Of a stretch of 64,000 nt of DNA, positions 8,063 to 16,748 are shown one piece after another. The number at the start of each line of letters is the position of its first letter. The first letter of the stretch is position 1. Source of the DNA: an uncultured Faecalibacterium sp. (GTDB lineage Bacteria; Bacillota; Clostridia; Oscillospirales; Ruminococcaceae); assembly GCA_900540455.1 (NCBI GenBank), contig UQGD01000002.1, positions 62,001-126,000 of the forward strand, in the 5' to 3' direction. Made by a program: the position numbers and the translations under genes. Below the pieces are notes generated by a model, which did no database searches, was not told the DNA's origin, and was given only the letters and a program-made list of their open reading frames with translations.

Positions 8063-9379
8063 ATGAATTTCATCAAGTGTGAGAAGCTCGAGAAAAGCAT
8101 GGCAGAGCTGCAGTTTGCCATCGACGCAGAGGCTTTTAAGTCTGCTGTCGCTGCTGTATTCAAGAAAGAGGGCAAGAAGTACGCTGTGCCCGGCTTCCGC
8201 AAGGGCAAGGCCCCCCGTTCTCTGATCGAGAAGATGTACGGTGCCGATGTTTTTACCTATGACGCCATCAACGAGCTGTTCCCGGCTGCTTTTGAGCAGG
8301 CTGTGAAGGAAGCCGGTGTGGAGCCTGTGGGCCGTCCGGAGGTTTCTGTGGACGCTGCCAGCGAGACCGAGGGTGTCACCCTGACCGTTAAGGTCCCCGT
8401 GAAGCCTGAGGTGAAGATCGGCGCATACTCCGGCCTGACCGTGGAGAAGACCGTTCACACTGTGGACGAGGCCACCGTGGATGCAGAGCTGAAGCGTGTG
8501 CAGGAGCGCAATGCCCGTGAGCTGACCCGTGAGGGCGCTGCTGAGAATGGCGATATCACCGATATCGATTTCGAGGGCTTTGTGGATGGTGTCGCTTTTG
8601 AGGGCGGCAAGGCTGAGCACTACACCCTGACCCTGGGCAGCGGCAGCTTTATCCCTGGCTTCGAGGACCAGATCGTTGGTCACTCTGCTGGCGAGGAGTT
8701 CGACATTACTGTCACCTTCCCCGAGCAGTACCAGGCTGCTGAGCTGGCTGGCAAGGAGGCCGTGTTCAAGATCAAGCTGCACGAGGTCAAGTACAAGGAG
8801 CTGCCCGCTCTGGACGACGAGCTGGCAAAGGATTGCTCTGAGTACGATACCCTGGAGCAGTTCAAGGAGTCCATCCGTAAGTCCAACCAGGAGCAGCTGG
8901 ACAAGCAGGATGACCTGGCTGTGGAGAACGCCCTGGTGGATCAGGTCGTGGAGGGCATGGAGGCTGAGATCCCCCAGGCTATGTACGACACCCGCATGGA
9001 CGAGATGGTCAACGACTTCGCTTTCCGTGTGGAGCAGCAGGGCCTGCGTCTGGAAGACTACCTGAAGTATCTGGGCCAGACCGTGGAGCAGTTCCGTGCT
9101 TCCTTCATGCCGCAGGCTGAGAAGCAGGTCAAGATCCGTCTGGCTCTGGAGGCTGTGGCTCGTGCTGAGGGCATCGTTGCTTCCGATGAGGATGTGGATG
9201 CTGAGATCAAGCGCATTGCTGACCAGTACAAGATGGAAGAGGACAAGGTTCGCGGCATCGTGAACCTGGAGGATCTCAAGTGGGATCTGGCCATCAACAA
9301 GGCCATCGACTTCATCAAGGCAAACGCCAATGTGGTGGAGAAGGCTGCCGAGGCCGAGAACACCGAGGCTGCACAGTAA
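8063..9379 (+). CDS. tig: trigger factor, ribosome-associated chaperone
   Basis: 438 residues, normal length. The ribosome-binding signature GFRKGKAP is at residues 44-51 in the N-terminal domain. The FKBP-type peptidyl-prolyl isomerase domain follows (about 150-240; FEGFVDGVAFEGGKAE and LGSGSFIPGFEDQIVG), then a long helical C-terminal chaperone domain rich in Glu and Lys. The GAGGAAAATTAAA stretch supplies the ribosome-binding site. The neighbours clpP and clpX form the classical tig-clpP-clpX cluster linking nascent-chain folding to regulated proteolysis. The codon choice is strongly biased, as expected for a highly expressed gene. Confidence 0.98.
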   Translation: MNFIKCEKLEKSMAELQFAIDAEAFKSAVAAVFKKEGKKYAVPGFRKGKAPRSLIEKMYGADVFTYDAINELFPAAFEQAVKEAGVEPVGRPEVSVDAASETEGVTLTVKVPVKPEVKIGAYSGLTVEKTVHTVDEATVDAELKRVQERNARELTREGAAENGDITDIDFEGFVDGVAFEGGKAEHYTLTLGSGSFIPGFEDQIVGHSAGEEFDITVTFPEQYQAAELAGKEAVFKIKLHEVKYKELPALDDELAKDCSEYDTLEQFKESIRKSNQEQLDKQDDLAVENALVDQVVEGMEAEIPQAMYDTRMDEMVNDFAFRVEQQGLRLEDYLKYLGQTVEQFRASFMPQAEKQVKIRLALEAVARAEGIVASDEDVDAEIKRIADQYKMEEDKVRGIVNLEDLKWDLAINKAIDFIKANANVVEKAAEAENTEAAQ

Positions 9380-9405
9380 GCGGCCCGCGGTAAACAAAGG
9401 TTGTT

Positions 9406-9456
9406 AAATTGACCGATACGCGGCCTATACCCTAGGTTTGCCGTATCGGTCAATTT
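9406..9456 (+). terminator. 15-base perfect inverted repeat between tig and clpP
   Basis: AAATTGACCGATACG (9406-9420) is exactly complementary to CGTATCGGTCAATTT (9442-9456), with a 21-base loop containing the palindrome CCTAGG. Only TTTT follows, so it is a weak or partial terminator, an mRNA processing or stability element, or an operator. TTGACC within the left arm with TAGGTT at 9433-9438 could form a promoter for clpP inside the repeat. Confidence 0.5.
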
Positions 9457-9496
9457 TGCAAATATTTATCCTAATTTTCAACAGGAGGCGAACGCT

Positions 9497-10096
9497 ATGA
9501 GCTTTGTTCCCTACGTTGTCGAGCAGTCGGCGCATGGAGAGCGTTCCTACGATATTTTCTCCCGTCTGCTGAATGATCGCATCATTGTGCTGAGCGAGGA
9601 TGTCAACGACACTTCGGCCAGCTTGGTGGTTGCACAGCTGCTGTACCTGGAAGGGCAGGACCCGGATAAGGACATCAGCCTGTATATCAACAGCCCCGGC
9701 GGTTCCATCAGTGCCGGTATGGCCATCCATGATACCATGCGGTATATCAAGTGTGATGTGTCCACCATCTGCATGGGCATGGCCGCTTCTATGGGTGCGT
9801 TCCTGCTGGCCAGCGGCACAAAGGGCAAGCGGTTTGCGCTGCCCAATGCAGAGATCATGATCCACCAGCCTCTGATCGCAGGCGGCCAGGGCGGCGGACT
9901 GTCTGGTCAGGCTACGGATATCAAGATCCATGCAGATCACATCGTCCGCACCCGGGAGAAGATCAATCAGATGCTCAGCGAGTATACTGGCCAGCCGCTG
10001 GAAAAGGTCCAGCTGGATACCGAGCGGGACAACTTCCTGTCTGCTATGCAAGCCAAGGAGTATGGTCTGATCGACGAGGTCATTACCCGGAGATAA
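9497..10096 (+). CDS. clpP: ATP-dependent Clp protease proteolytic subunit
   Basis: 199 residues. This is the serine protease that assembles as two heptameric rings and degrades proteins fed by ClpX or other Clp ATPases. Catalytic Ser98 is in [12 protein letters not shown] and His123 in EIMIHQPL; the catalytic Asp lies in the segment around DTERDNF near residue 175. The N-terminal VPYVVEQS and the [11 protein letters not shown] segment are typical. ACAGGAGG precedes the ATG. It lies between tig and clpX, 41 bases before clpX. Confidence 0.98.
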   Translation: MSFVPYVVEQSAHGERSYDIFSRLLNDRIIVLSEDVNDTSASLVVAQLLYLEGQDPDKDISLYINSPGGSISAGMAIHDTMRYIKCDVSTICMGMAASMGAFLLASGTKGKRFALPNAEIMIHQPLIAGGQGGGLSGQATDIKIHADHIVRTREKINQMLSEYTGQPLEKVQLDTERDNFLSAMQAKEYGLIDEVITRR

Positions 10097-10137
10097 AAGG
10101 GGAGGGTCCCTCTCTCCAAGATAAGGAAAACAGATCT

Positions 10138-11469
10138 ATGGCAAATAACAATTCCGGCAGAGATAAAAATGAAAAAGACCTGATCTGCAGCTTTTGCGGC
10201 AAGCATCAGGACGAAGTGGAGCGCATGATCATTGGCCCCGGGGTCAATATCTGCAGCGAGTGCATCGGCCTTTGCCACGACCTGCTGTCGGACAGCCCCG
10301 AGCACTCTGGCTCCAAGGGGGCACGCGGAGGCAAAAATGCCGCCCATGTCCGTCCCGCAGATGGTCTGGACATCAACATCATGACCCCTGCTGAGATCAA
10401 GGAGGGGCTGGACCAGTATGTTATCGGCCAGGACGACGCAAAGCGTGTGCTGGCGGTATCGGTGTACAACCACTACAAGCGTATCCTCAGCGGCGGCCGC
10501 GGCAAGGATGTGGAACTGCAAAAGTCCAACGTGCTGCTGCTGGGTCCCTCTGGTGTAGGCAAGACCCTGCTGGCGCAGACCCTGGCTAAGATGCTGGGCG
10601 TGCCGTTTGCGATCGCAGATGCCACCACCCTGACCGAGGCCGGCTATGTGGGCGAGGATGTGGAGAATATCCTGCTCAAGCTGATCCAGGCAGCGGATTT
10701 TAATGTGCAGAAGGCGCAGCTTGGCATCATCTATATCGATGAGATCGATAAGATCACCCGCAAGAGCGAGAATCCCTCCATTACCCGGGATGTGGGCGGC
10801 GAGGGTGTGCAGCAGGCTTTGCTGAAGATCCTGGAAGGTACTGTGAGCAATGTGCCCCCGCAGGGCGGCCGCAAGCACCCCCAGCAGGAGTTTATCCAGA
10901 TCGACACCACCAACATCCTGTTCATCTGCGGCGGCGCCTTTGATGGTCTGGAAAAGTATATCCAGCGCCGCACCGACCGCTCTGCATTGGGCTTTGGCAG
11001 CACGTTGAAGGATACTTCCAACGAAGCGCAGAAGGCTTTGATGCGGAAGGTGGAGCCGCACGACCTGGTCAAATTCGGTTTGATCCCGGAGCTGATCGGC
11101 CGTCTGCCGGTCATCACCGTATTGGATGACCTGGATGAGGAGGCTCTGGTCCGTGTGCTGAAGGAGCCTCGCAACAGTTTGGTGCGTCAGTATAAGGAGC
11201 TGCTGTCCATGGATAACGTGGAGCTTGCCTTTACGGACGAAGCACTGCGGGCCATTGCCCGCAGGACCATCGAGCGCAAGAGCGGAGCCCGCGGTCTGCG
11301 CAGTGTGATGGAAAACATTCTGATGCCGATCATGTACAGCATCCCCAGCGACCCGACCATCATCCGGGTCACGATCACTGAGGACACTGTTTCCGGCGGT
11401 GAGCCGGAGATGGAGTATGGCGCAGTGCGCAAGCGCTATAAAAACCAGGAAGCTCTGGGCGAGCTTTAA
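10138..11469 (+). CDS. clpX: ATP-dependent Clp protease ATP-binding subunit ClpX
   Basis: 443 residues; AAA+ unfoldase that delivers substrates to ClpP. An N-terminal C4 zinc finger (Cys17, Cys20, Cys39, Cys42) serves substrate and adaptor recognition. Walker A GPSGVGKT is at 136-143, the Walker B segment is IIYIDEIDK, and sensor 2 is [10 protein letters not shown] near the C-terminus. The linker between finger and AAA+ domain is longer than usual and Gly/Ser rich (about 51-75). The gene ends in a strong terminator, closing the tig-clpP-clpX unit. Confidence 0.98.
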   Translation: MANNNSGRDKNEKDLICSFCGKHQDEVERMIIGPGVNICSECIGLCHDLLSDSPEHSGSKGARGGKNAAHVRPADGLDINIMTPAEIKEGLDQYVIGQDDAKRVLAVSVYNHYKRILSGGRGKDVELQKSNVLLLGPSGVGKTLLAQTLAKMLGVPFAIADATTLTEAGYVGEDVENILLKLIQAADFNVQKAQLGIIYIDEIDKITRKSENPSITRDVGGEGVQQALLKILEGTVSNVPPQGGRKHPQQEFIQIDTTNILFICGGAFDGLEKYIQRRTDRSALGFGSTLKDTSNEAQKALMRKVEPHDLVKFGLIPELIGRLPVITVLDDLDEEALVRVLKEPRNSLVRQYKELLSMDNVELAFTDEALRAIARRTIERKSGARGLRSVMENILMPIMYSIPSDPTIIRVTITEDTVSGGEPEMEYGAVRKRYKNQEALGEL

Positions 11470-11480
11470 CGGACCCCATG

Positions 11481-11524
11481 CAAGCCGCAGTGACCTTTTG
11501 AAGGGCTGCGGCTTGTTTTTTTTG
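11481..11524 (+). terminator. rho-independent terminator after clpX
   Basis: A 10-base perfect stem, CAAGCCGCAG (11481-11490) with CTGCGGCTTG (11506-11515), followed by nine T. The loop holds a second small CCTT/AAGG hairpin. Confidence 0.9.
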
Positions 11525-11618
11525 TGTTTTTATACGGAATATGACTTATTTTGACGTATTATTTCCGTAAAAACAGACGTTTGTCCTGTTTCATACGCCT
11601 TCCCGCAATAAGTTGTTC

Positions 11619-11647
11619 TTGTTTCCGGGGGCAAACTGTACTATAAT
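11619..11647 (+). promoter_or_regulatory. promoter upstream of the aminotransferase gene
   Basis: TTGTTT (11619-11624), a 17-base spacer and a perfect TATAAT (11642-11647). Transcription would start near 11654, leaving a leader of about 130 bases. The stretch 11525-11618 between terminator and promoter is AT-rich and holds nothing else I can name. Confidence 0.7.
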
Positions 11648-11662
11648 AATAGAAGTCTTGGG

Positions 11663-11719
11663 TCAAATGCCGTCCTGTCCGGTAAGGACGGGGTTAAGTG
11701 TTCCTGGCAGGACATTTGA
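11663..11719 (+). promoter_or_regulatory. compact three-way-junction leader RNA candidate
   Basis: P1 pairs TCAAATG (11663-11669) with CATTTGA (11713-11719). P2 pairs CCGTCCT (11670-11676) with AGGACGG (11685-11691). P3 pairs TCCT (11702-11705) with AGGA (11709-11712). P1, P2 and P3 abut, with only GGTTAAGTGT (11692-11701) unpaired at the junction. The layout resembles a small riboswitch aptamer, but I cannot match it to a known class. A 9-codon ORF (GTG 11698, stop TAA 11725-11727) also fits there. Confidence 0.4.
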
Positions 11720-11786
11720 AGGCATAACAGATCCGCAGACTGGTCGAATGGGAAATAGGAAGTGCGATAAAGGAGTGTGTTTTCAG

Positions 11787-13061
11787 ATGGCAAATTATAT
11801 GTCTATGACCCGCGAGCAGCTTGCAGAGGAGCAGGCACAGCTGCAGAAGGAATACCAGCGTTTTCAGGCGATGGGTCTTAAACTGAACATGGCTCGCGGC
11901 AAGCCCGGCCCCCGTCAGATGGATCTGGCAATGGGCCTTTTGCAGATGAATGACTACACCACCGATGCAGGCACGGATGCCCGCAACTATGGCGACCTGG
12001 AAGGTCTGCATGAGGCACGGGAGCTGTTTGCAGATGTGATGGGTGTGCGTCCGCAGGAAGTGTTCGTGGGCGGCAACTCCAGCCTGCAGCTGATGTACAA
12101 CCTGGTAGCCATGGGCTATATGTTCGGATTCCCCGGTTCCGCCTGCCCCTGGTCTCAGGTGGAGAAGCGGAAGTTCCTGTGCCCTGTGCCCGGGTATGAC
12201 CGTCACTTCGCTGTCACGGAGCAGATGGGTTTTGAGATGATCAATATTCCCATGGGTCCCGAAGGCCCGGATATGGATCTGGTGGAGAAGTTGGTGGCTG
12301 AGGACGACACCATCAAAGGCATTTGGTGTGTGCCCCAGTATTCCAACCCGGATGGTTACACCTACAGCGATGAGACTGTGCGCCGCTTTGCTTCCATGAA
12401 GACCGCTGCGCCGGACTTCAAGATCTTCTGGGACGAAGCCTACATCGTGCACCATCTGACCGATGAGATCATTGAGACGCCGGTGCTGCTGAACGAGTGC
12501 AAGAAATATGGCACCGAGGATCGGGTGTTTATGTTCACCTCCACCAGCAAGATCACCTTCCCGGGTGCAGGTGTGTCTGCGATCGCCTGCAGCGAGGCAA
12601 TGCTGAAGTATATCTGCAAGCGCTTCTCTGTCATGATCATCAGCTACGACAAGATGAACCAGCTGCGCCATGTCCGCTTCCTGAAAAACAAGGAAGGTGT
12701 GCTGGCTCACATGGCCAAGCACCGCCGCCGTCTGGTGCCTTGCTTTGATGCTGTTAAAACCGCCTTTGCAGAGGAGCTGACTCCCTGCGGAGATATCGCC
12801 CACTGGACAAATCCCAAGGGTGGTTACTTTATCAGCCTGTATGTTATGCCGGGCTGTGCCAAGCGGGTGGCGCAGCTGTGCAAGGAATGTGGCCTGACCC
12901 TGACGGATGCAGGCGCCGCCTATCCGTACCACAACGACCCGGAGGATTCTCACCTGCGCATTGCACCCACTTACCCCAGTCTGGAAGAGGTAGAGACCGC
13001 TTCGGATCTGCTGTGTGTTTGTGTGCGACTGGCTACTGTGGAAAAACTGCTGGCAGAATAA
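11787..13061 (+). CDS. PLP-dependent aminotransferase, aspartate aminotransferase-like (PF12897 type)
   Basis: 424 residues. The start at 11787 follows AAGGAG by about 11 bases; the frame is open to 11613 but that part is the leader. The N-terminal MARGKPGPRQMDL, the central WCVPQYSNPDGYTYSDETVR and WDEAYIVHHL, and the PLP Lys255 in TSTSKITFPGAGVSA place it in the divergent class I aminotransferase group that includes an actinobacterial aspartate aminotransferase. An Arg near the C-terminus in HLRIAPTYPS should bind the substrate carboxylate. Amino-donor specificity cannot be read with certainty. It stands alone behind its own promoter and leader, with secDF 71 bases downstream. Confidence 0.88.
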   Translation: MANYMSMTREQLAEEQAQLQKEYQRFQAMGLKLNMARGKPGPRQMDLAMGLLQMNDYTTDAGTDARNYGDLEGLHEARELFADVMGVRPQEVFVGGNSSLQLMYNLVAMGYMFGFPGSACPWSQVEKRKFLCPVPGYDRHFAVTEQMGFEMINIPMGPEGPDMDLVEKLVAEDDTIKGIWCVPQYSNPDGYTYSDETVRRFASMKTAAPDFKIFWDEAYIVHHLTDEIIETPVLLNECKKYGTEDRVFMFTSTSKITFPGAGVSAIACSEAMLKYICKRFSVMIISYDKMNQLRHVRFLKNKEGVLAHMAKHRRRLVPCFDAVKTAFAEELTPCGDIAHWTNPKGGYFISLYVMPGCAKRVAQLCKECGLTLTDAGAAYPYHNDPEDSHLRIAPTYPSLEEVETASDLLCVCVRLATVEKLLAE

Positions 13062-13132
13062 ACCGGCAGGATCGTCGCAGTGCGGCCCTTGGGGCGTACT
13101 GTGAGCAATAATTTGGAGGTTCTCGATCTGAT

Positions 13133-15478
13133 ATGAAGAAAAAAGCAAGGCCGCTGCAGCTGGTCCTCACTCTGCTGCTGATCCTGGTATTTGCCTACAC
13201 AGCCTTTTTTGGTGTCTCGGCCCGCTATGGGGATGTGACCCGTACCTATCTGAAGGGCGCGCAGGACATCCGCTTTGGCGTGGATATCCAGGGCGGTGTC
13301 AATGTGGTGTTTGTTCCGTCGGATGGATTTGATGCCACCGAGGAACAGCTGGACGCAGCACAGTTGGTCATTGAGAACCGCCTGGTTGCAATGAACCTGA
13401 CCGACTATGAGCTTTACAAGGATGTGGATGCTGACCGGCTGATCCTGGAGTTCCCTTGGCAGTCCGGTGAGACGAATTTTGATCCGGAAGCCGCAATCGA
13501 GGAGATCGGCACCACGGCATATCTCACCTTCCGGGAAGGGGACACCGCAGACGGCCCCTTGGTTCTGGATGGCTCCATGGTAGAGAGCGCTTCTGCCCAG
13601 TATGGGCCGGTCAGCACCTCTACAGCGGAGTATTATGTAGCACTTTCCTTTACAGAGGAGGGCGCAGCTGCCTTTGCAGAGGCGACCACAAAGCTGTATC
13701 AGGAGCATGGCAATATCAGCATCTGGCTGGATGACCAGAACGTCAGCACCGCAACCGTCAATGCTGCTATTACGGAAGGAAAGGCTGTGATCACCGGCTC
13801 TTCTGTGCAGCCCTTTACCCAGGAAGCCGTGGTCCGGATGGCACGGCAGATCAATTCGGGTGCGCTGCCTTTTGCTCTGAGCGTGGACAGCTACTCTACG
13901 GTCAGCCCCACTTTGGGAGAAAACAGCCTGGGCGCCATGGTGCTGGCAGGATGCATCGCCTTTGGCCTCATCTTCTGCTTTATGACGGTTCTGTACCGTC
14001 TGCCCGGATTTTTGGCCAGCATTGCCCTGCTGGGACAGGTGGCAGCAACCTTGGCCTTTGTGTCGGGCTACTTCCCGGTTTTTGAGAGCTTTACTCTGAC
14101 TCTGCCGGGCATTGCCGGCATTATCCTGGCCATTGGCATGGGCGTGGATGCCAACGTCATCACGGCAGAACGCATCAAGGAAGAGCTGCGCTCCGGCAAA
14201 TCTCTGGACGGTGCGCTGAAAAGCGGTTTTGCCCGCGGCCTGACCCCGATCATTGACGGCAATGTGACCATCGTGATCGTGGCGATCGTGCTGATGGGTG
14301 CATTTGGCCCCTCGGACGGTCTGTTTGCCCGGATGCTGCACTTTGTATTCTTTGCATTTGGCCCCTCTACGGCTGGCACCATCTATGCTTTTGGCTACAC
14401 GCTGCTTACCGGTGTGCTCCTGAACTTTGTGTTTGGCATCTTTGCCACTCGGTTGATGATCCGGGGCGCTGCCAGCATCCCGGCGCTGCGCAAGTCGTGG
14501 CTGTATGGTGCACCGGCGGCAGATAAGCCGCAAAAGCAGGCAAAGCCGTTCTCCTTTATGGCGCTGCGCAAGCGCTTCCTGGTGGGCGCAGCTTGCCTGA
14601 TGGGCGCCATCCTGCTCTGCACTGCAGTGCTGGGCGTCCGGCTGGGTACGCAGTTTACCGGCGGTGCTATGATCACCCTGGGTTACCATGGCGAGGTCTC
14701 CCTCCAGGAGCTGGAGGATACTGCTGCCCAGAGTCTGGATAACCGGCATCTGACGGTCCAGGCTGGAGAAAATGTGGCCGCTGAGGGACAGAGCCTAAAG
14801 ATCACCCTTCCGGGACGTGAGACCGTGACAACGGATCAGGTCTCGGACCTGCTGCAGACTCTGAACCAGCGCTGGCCCGACAGCAGCTTTGAGCAGCTGT
14901 CTCTAAGCAATGTCAGCCCGGCGATGGGTTCGGCTTTCCTGCGCAAAAGCCTGGTGGCAGTGGTGTTTGCGCTGCTGCTGATCCTGCTGTATATCGCATT
15001 CCGCTTCAAGAAGATCGGCGGTTTTACCGGCGGCATGATGGCTGTGCTGGCACTGGCAAACGACCTGATGGTGGTGTTTGGTGCTTTTGTGCTGCTGCGC
15101 GCTCCGCTGGACGGCAACTTTATTGCAGCACTGCTCACGATTCTGGGCTACTCCATCAATGATACAGTGGTGGTGTACGACCGTATTCGGGAGAACCGCA
15201 CCCTCATGGATAAAAAGACCTCTTTTGCAGAGCTGGTGGATCATTCGGTGGCGCAGTCGGCCCGCCGTACCCTTGTTACCACGGTCACTACGGTGATCGC
15301 TCTGGCTGTGATGTGTATTGTAGCGGTGATCTATGGCCTGGACAGCATTGTAACGTTTGCATTCCCGCTGATGCTGGGTATGATCAGCGGTGTGTTTACT
15401 TCTCTGTGCATTTCCAGCTCTGCCTGGGTCGTCTGGAGCGAGCACAAAAAGCCCGAGCATTCGTCTAAAAAGCACTGA
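13133..15478 (+). CDS. secDF: SecDF protein-export membrane protein (fused)
   Basis: 781 residues; one chain combines SecD and SecF, as in Bacillus. It uses the proton gradient to assist the late steps of Sec-dependent export. The SecD half (about 1-450) has an N-terminal membrane helix, the FGVDIQGGVNVVF motif, a large external region and a five-helix bundle with GIAGIILAIGMGVDANVI. The SecF half (about 480-781) repeats this plan with a membrane helix, a short external domain and ILGYSINDTVVVYDRIRE. The start follows TTGGAGG by 13 bases. The gap to nrdR is 18 bases, so the two are probably cotranscribed. Confidence 0.96.
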   Translation: MKKKARPLQLVLTLLLILVFAYTAFFGVSARYGDVTRTYLKGAQDIRFGVDIQGGVNVVFVPSDGFDATEEQLDAAQLVIENRLVAMNLTDYELYKDVDADRLILEFPWQSGETNFDPEAAIEEIGTTAYLTFREGDTADGPLVLDGSMVESASAQYGPVSTSTAEYYVALSFTEEGAAAFAEATTKLYQEHGNISIWLDDQNVSTATVNAAITEGKAVITGSSVQPFTQEAVVRMARQINSGALPFALSVDSYSTVSPTLGENSLGAMVLAGCIAFGLIFCFMTVLYRLPGFLASIALLGQVAATLAFVSGYFPVFESFTLTLPGIAGIILAIGMGVDANVITAERIKEELRSGKSLDGALKSGFARGLTPIIDGNVTIVIVAIVLMGAFGPSDGLFARMLHFVFFAFGPSTAGTIYAFGYTLLTGVLLNFVFGIFATRLMIRGAASIPALRKSWLYGAPAADKPQKQAKPFSFMALRKRFLVGAACLMGAILLCTAVLGVRLGTQFTGGAMITLGYHGEVSLQELEDTAAQSLDNRHLTVQAGENVAAEGQSLKITLPGRETVTTDQVSDLLQTLNQRWPDSSFEQLSLSNVSPAMGSAFLRKSLVAVVFALLLILLYIAFRFKKIGGFTGGMMAVLALANDLMVVFGAFVLLRAPLDGNFIAALLTILGYSINDTVVVYDRIRENRTLMDKKTSFAELVDHSVAQSARRTLVTTVTTVIALAVMCIVAVIYGLDSIVTFAFPLMLGMISGVFTSLCISSSAWVVWSEHKKPEHSSKKH

Positions 15479-15496
15479 TTTGCAGGAGGACCAGAT

Positions 15497-15970
15497 ATGA
15501 AATGTCCCTATTGCGGCGCAGAGGAGTCCAAAGTGATCGACTCTCGCCCCACCGAAGATGGCGGGCGTATCCGCCGCCGCCGGGAGTGTCTTGCCTGCAA
15601 GATGCGCTTTACCACCTATGAAGTGGTGGAGACAGTGCCGCTGATCGTGATCAAAAAGGATAACTCGCGGGAACCCTTTGATCCGCAGAAACTCATGAGT
15701 GCTATGCTGCGGGCTTGTGCAAAGCGTCCGGTAAGCTACCAGTCGCTGGAACGCGCAGTCAGCAGCATTGAGCAGACCCTGATGAGCAGCTATGAGCGTG
15801 AGGTGACCAGCGACCGTATCGGGGAGCTGACCATGCAGCAGCTCAAGCAGATCGATGAGGTGGCCTATATCCGCTTCGCTTCGGTCTATCGTCAGTTTGC
15901 AGATGTGGAGAGTTTCTTCACCGAGCTGGAAAAGCTGATGGGAGACCGCAAGGAGAAAAACAGCCTCTAA
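15497..15970 (+). CDS. nrdR: transcriptional repressor NrdR
   Basis: 157 residues; zinc-finger and ATP-cone protein that represses ribonucleotide reductase genes in response to nucleotide levels. The zinc ribbon is formed by Cys3, Cys6, Cys31 and Cys34 (MKCPYCG and [12 protein letters not shown]), with the basic RIRRRRE run that contacts DNA. The ATP-cone covers about residues 49-139. AGGAGG precedes the ATG by eight bases. No reductase gene is in the window, so its targets lie elsewhere. Confidence 0.97.
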   Translation: MKCPYCGAEESKVIDSRPTEDGGRIRRRRECLACKMRFTTYEVVETVPLIVIKKDNSREPFDPQKLMSAMLRACAKRPVSYQSLERAVSSIEQTLMSSYEREVTSDRIGELTMQQLKQIDEVAYIRFASVYRQFADVESFFTELEKLMGDRKEKNSL

Positions 15971-16042
15971 AAGCAAAAGTGTGCCTTGGCACTCTGTCTC
16001 CTATGATGGATGCAGAGACCACAGGCACACTTTTTGCTTTTT
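15971..16042 (+). terminator. long terminator hairpin after nrdR
   Basis: AAGCAAAAGTGTGCCT (15971-15986) pairs with 16023-16039 with one bulged T, enclosing a CTCTG/CAGAG inner hairpin. T runs flank both sides. Confidence 0.8.
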
Positions 16043-16072
16043 GAACGATAGGCGCCGAGCAGGGGAGAAGCG

Positions 16073-16237
16073 TTGATCAGTGATCTCTATGCGGCGTATG
16101 AATATTGCGATACGCCCAATCTGGCTGCGGAGATACACACCATTTGGAATACGCTGCTGTTCAACCCCATCGAGGACGACAATGCGCTGTCTATGCAGCT
16201 GAAAAACCTCTCCGATGCCATGAAAAATGGAGTATGA
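16073..16237 (+). CDS. small hypothetical protein, 54 residues, possibly frameshifted
   Basis: I do not recognise this protein. A TTG start has AGGGGAG five bases upstream, and an in-frame TAG just before that closes the frame. The product begins MISDLYAAYEYCDTPNLAAE and reads like a real soluble helical protein with balanced composition. It ends in NLSDAMKNGV. The codon choice matches its neighbours. It lies between two terminators, so it would be a separate small transcript or read-through product. An overlapping frame continues plausibly (MEYDKECEALL) to a stop at 16314-16316 after an AAAAA run at 16221-16230, so the present stop may be a frameshift. Confidence 0.55.
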   Translation: MISDLYAAYEYCDTPNLAAEIHTIWNTLLFNPIEDDNALSMQLKNLSDAMKNGV

Positions 16238-16314
16238 CAAGGAGTGCGAAGCGCTGCTTTGTCTTCCAAGAAGTAGATACGGTAGGGAGAGACATTCTCA
16301 AATAAGCAAGAGAT

Positions 16315-16370
16315 AAAAAACACGGCCTTTCGGCAGGGAATACACCTGTCGAAGGGCCGTTCTCCTTTTA
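16315..16370. terminator. bidirectional terminator between the 54-residue ORF and the DUF4363 gene
   Basis: ACGGCCTTTCGGCAGG (16322-16337) pairs over 16 bases with CCTGTCGAAGGGCCGT (16345-16360), allowing two G-U pairs. An A run precedes it and CTCCTTTT follows, so it can act on both strands. Confidence 0.85.
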
Positions 16371-16379
16371 GCAGCTCAT

Positions 16380-16748
16380 TCAAACCCAACGCCGGGACAT
16401 CCACTCCATGTTTTCCACCCGAACTTGTGCACGGCGCAGCTCGCCCAAGGCTTCTTCCGGAGCATCCAGTGCCAGAAAACCTTCGGCCGCCCGCAGGGCA
16501 GCTTCCAATTCCGTAAAGTCCTGTGTACGGAGCAGGTGGTTCATCCCCTCCCGCATTTCGTCGCATCGGTCAGCCCCCGAAAGAATGACCTGCTGTGCAG
16601 TGGGGTAGTCCGCTTGGTATACGGCTTGGATGGCGCTGTCCAATCCGGAGCCCATTTCGTCCGCAAACCGCCGTACCTGGAAACTGCTGTAATAGGACAG
16701 ACCCAGCAGAGCTGCCACGATGGCGATGCAAGCATAAATGCGTTTCAT
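16380..16748 (-). CDS. DUF4363 family protein
   Basis: 122 residues. A single N-terminal membrane helix (about residues 4-23) is followed by an extracytoplasmic helical domain, the layout of DUF4363. The start overlaps the end of the DUF421 gene by ATGA, so the two are translationally coupled. This DUF421-DUF4363 pairing is common in spore-forming Clostridia and suggests a joint membrane complex. The molecular function is unknown. The convergent terminator at 16315-16370 ends the transcript. Confidence 0.85.
   Translation of the reverse strand: MKRIYACIAIVAALLGLSYYSSFQVRRFADEMGSGLDSAIQAVYQADYPTAQQVILSGADRCDEMREGMNHLLRTQDFTELEAALRAAEGFLALDAPEEALGELRRAQVRVENMEWMSRRWV

Noticed and set aside
9406..9456. 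CtsR operator before clpP
   Set aside because: The arms contain GGTCAAT/ATTGACC but not the direct heptad repeat (GGTCAAA with three-base spacing) that CtsR needs.
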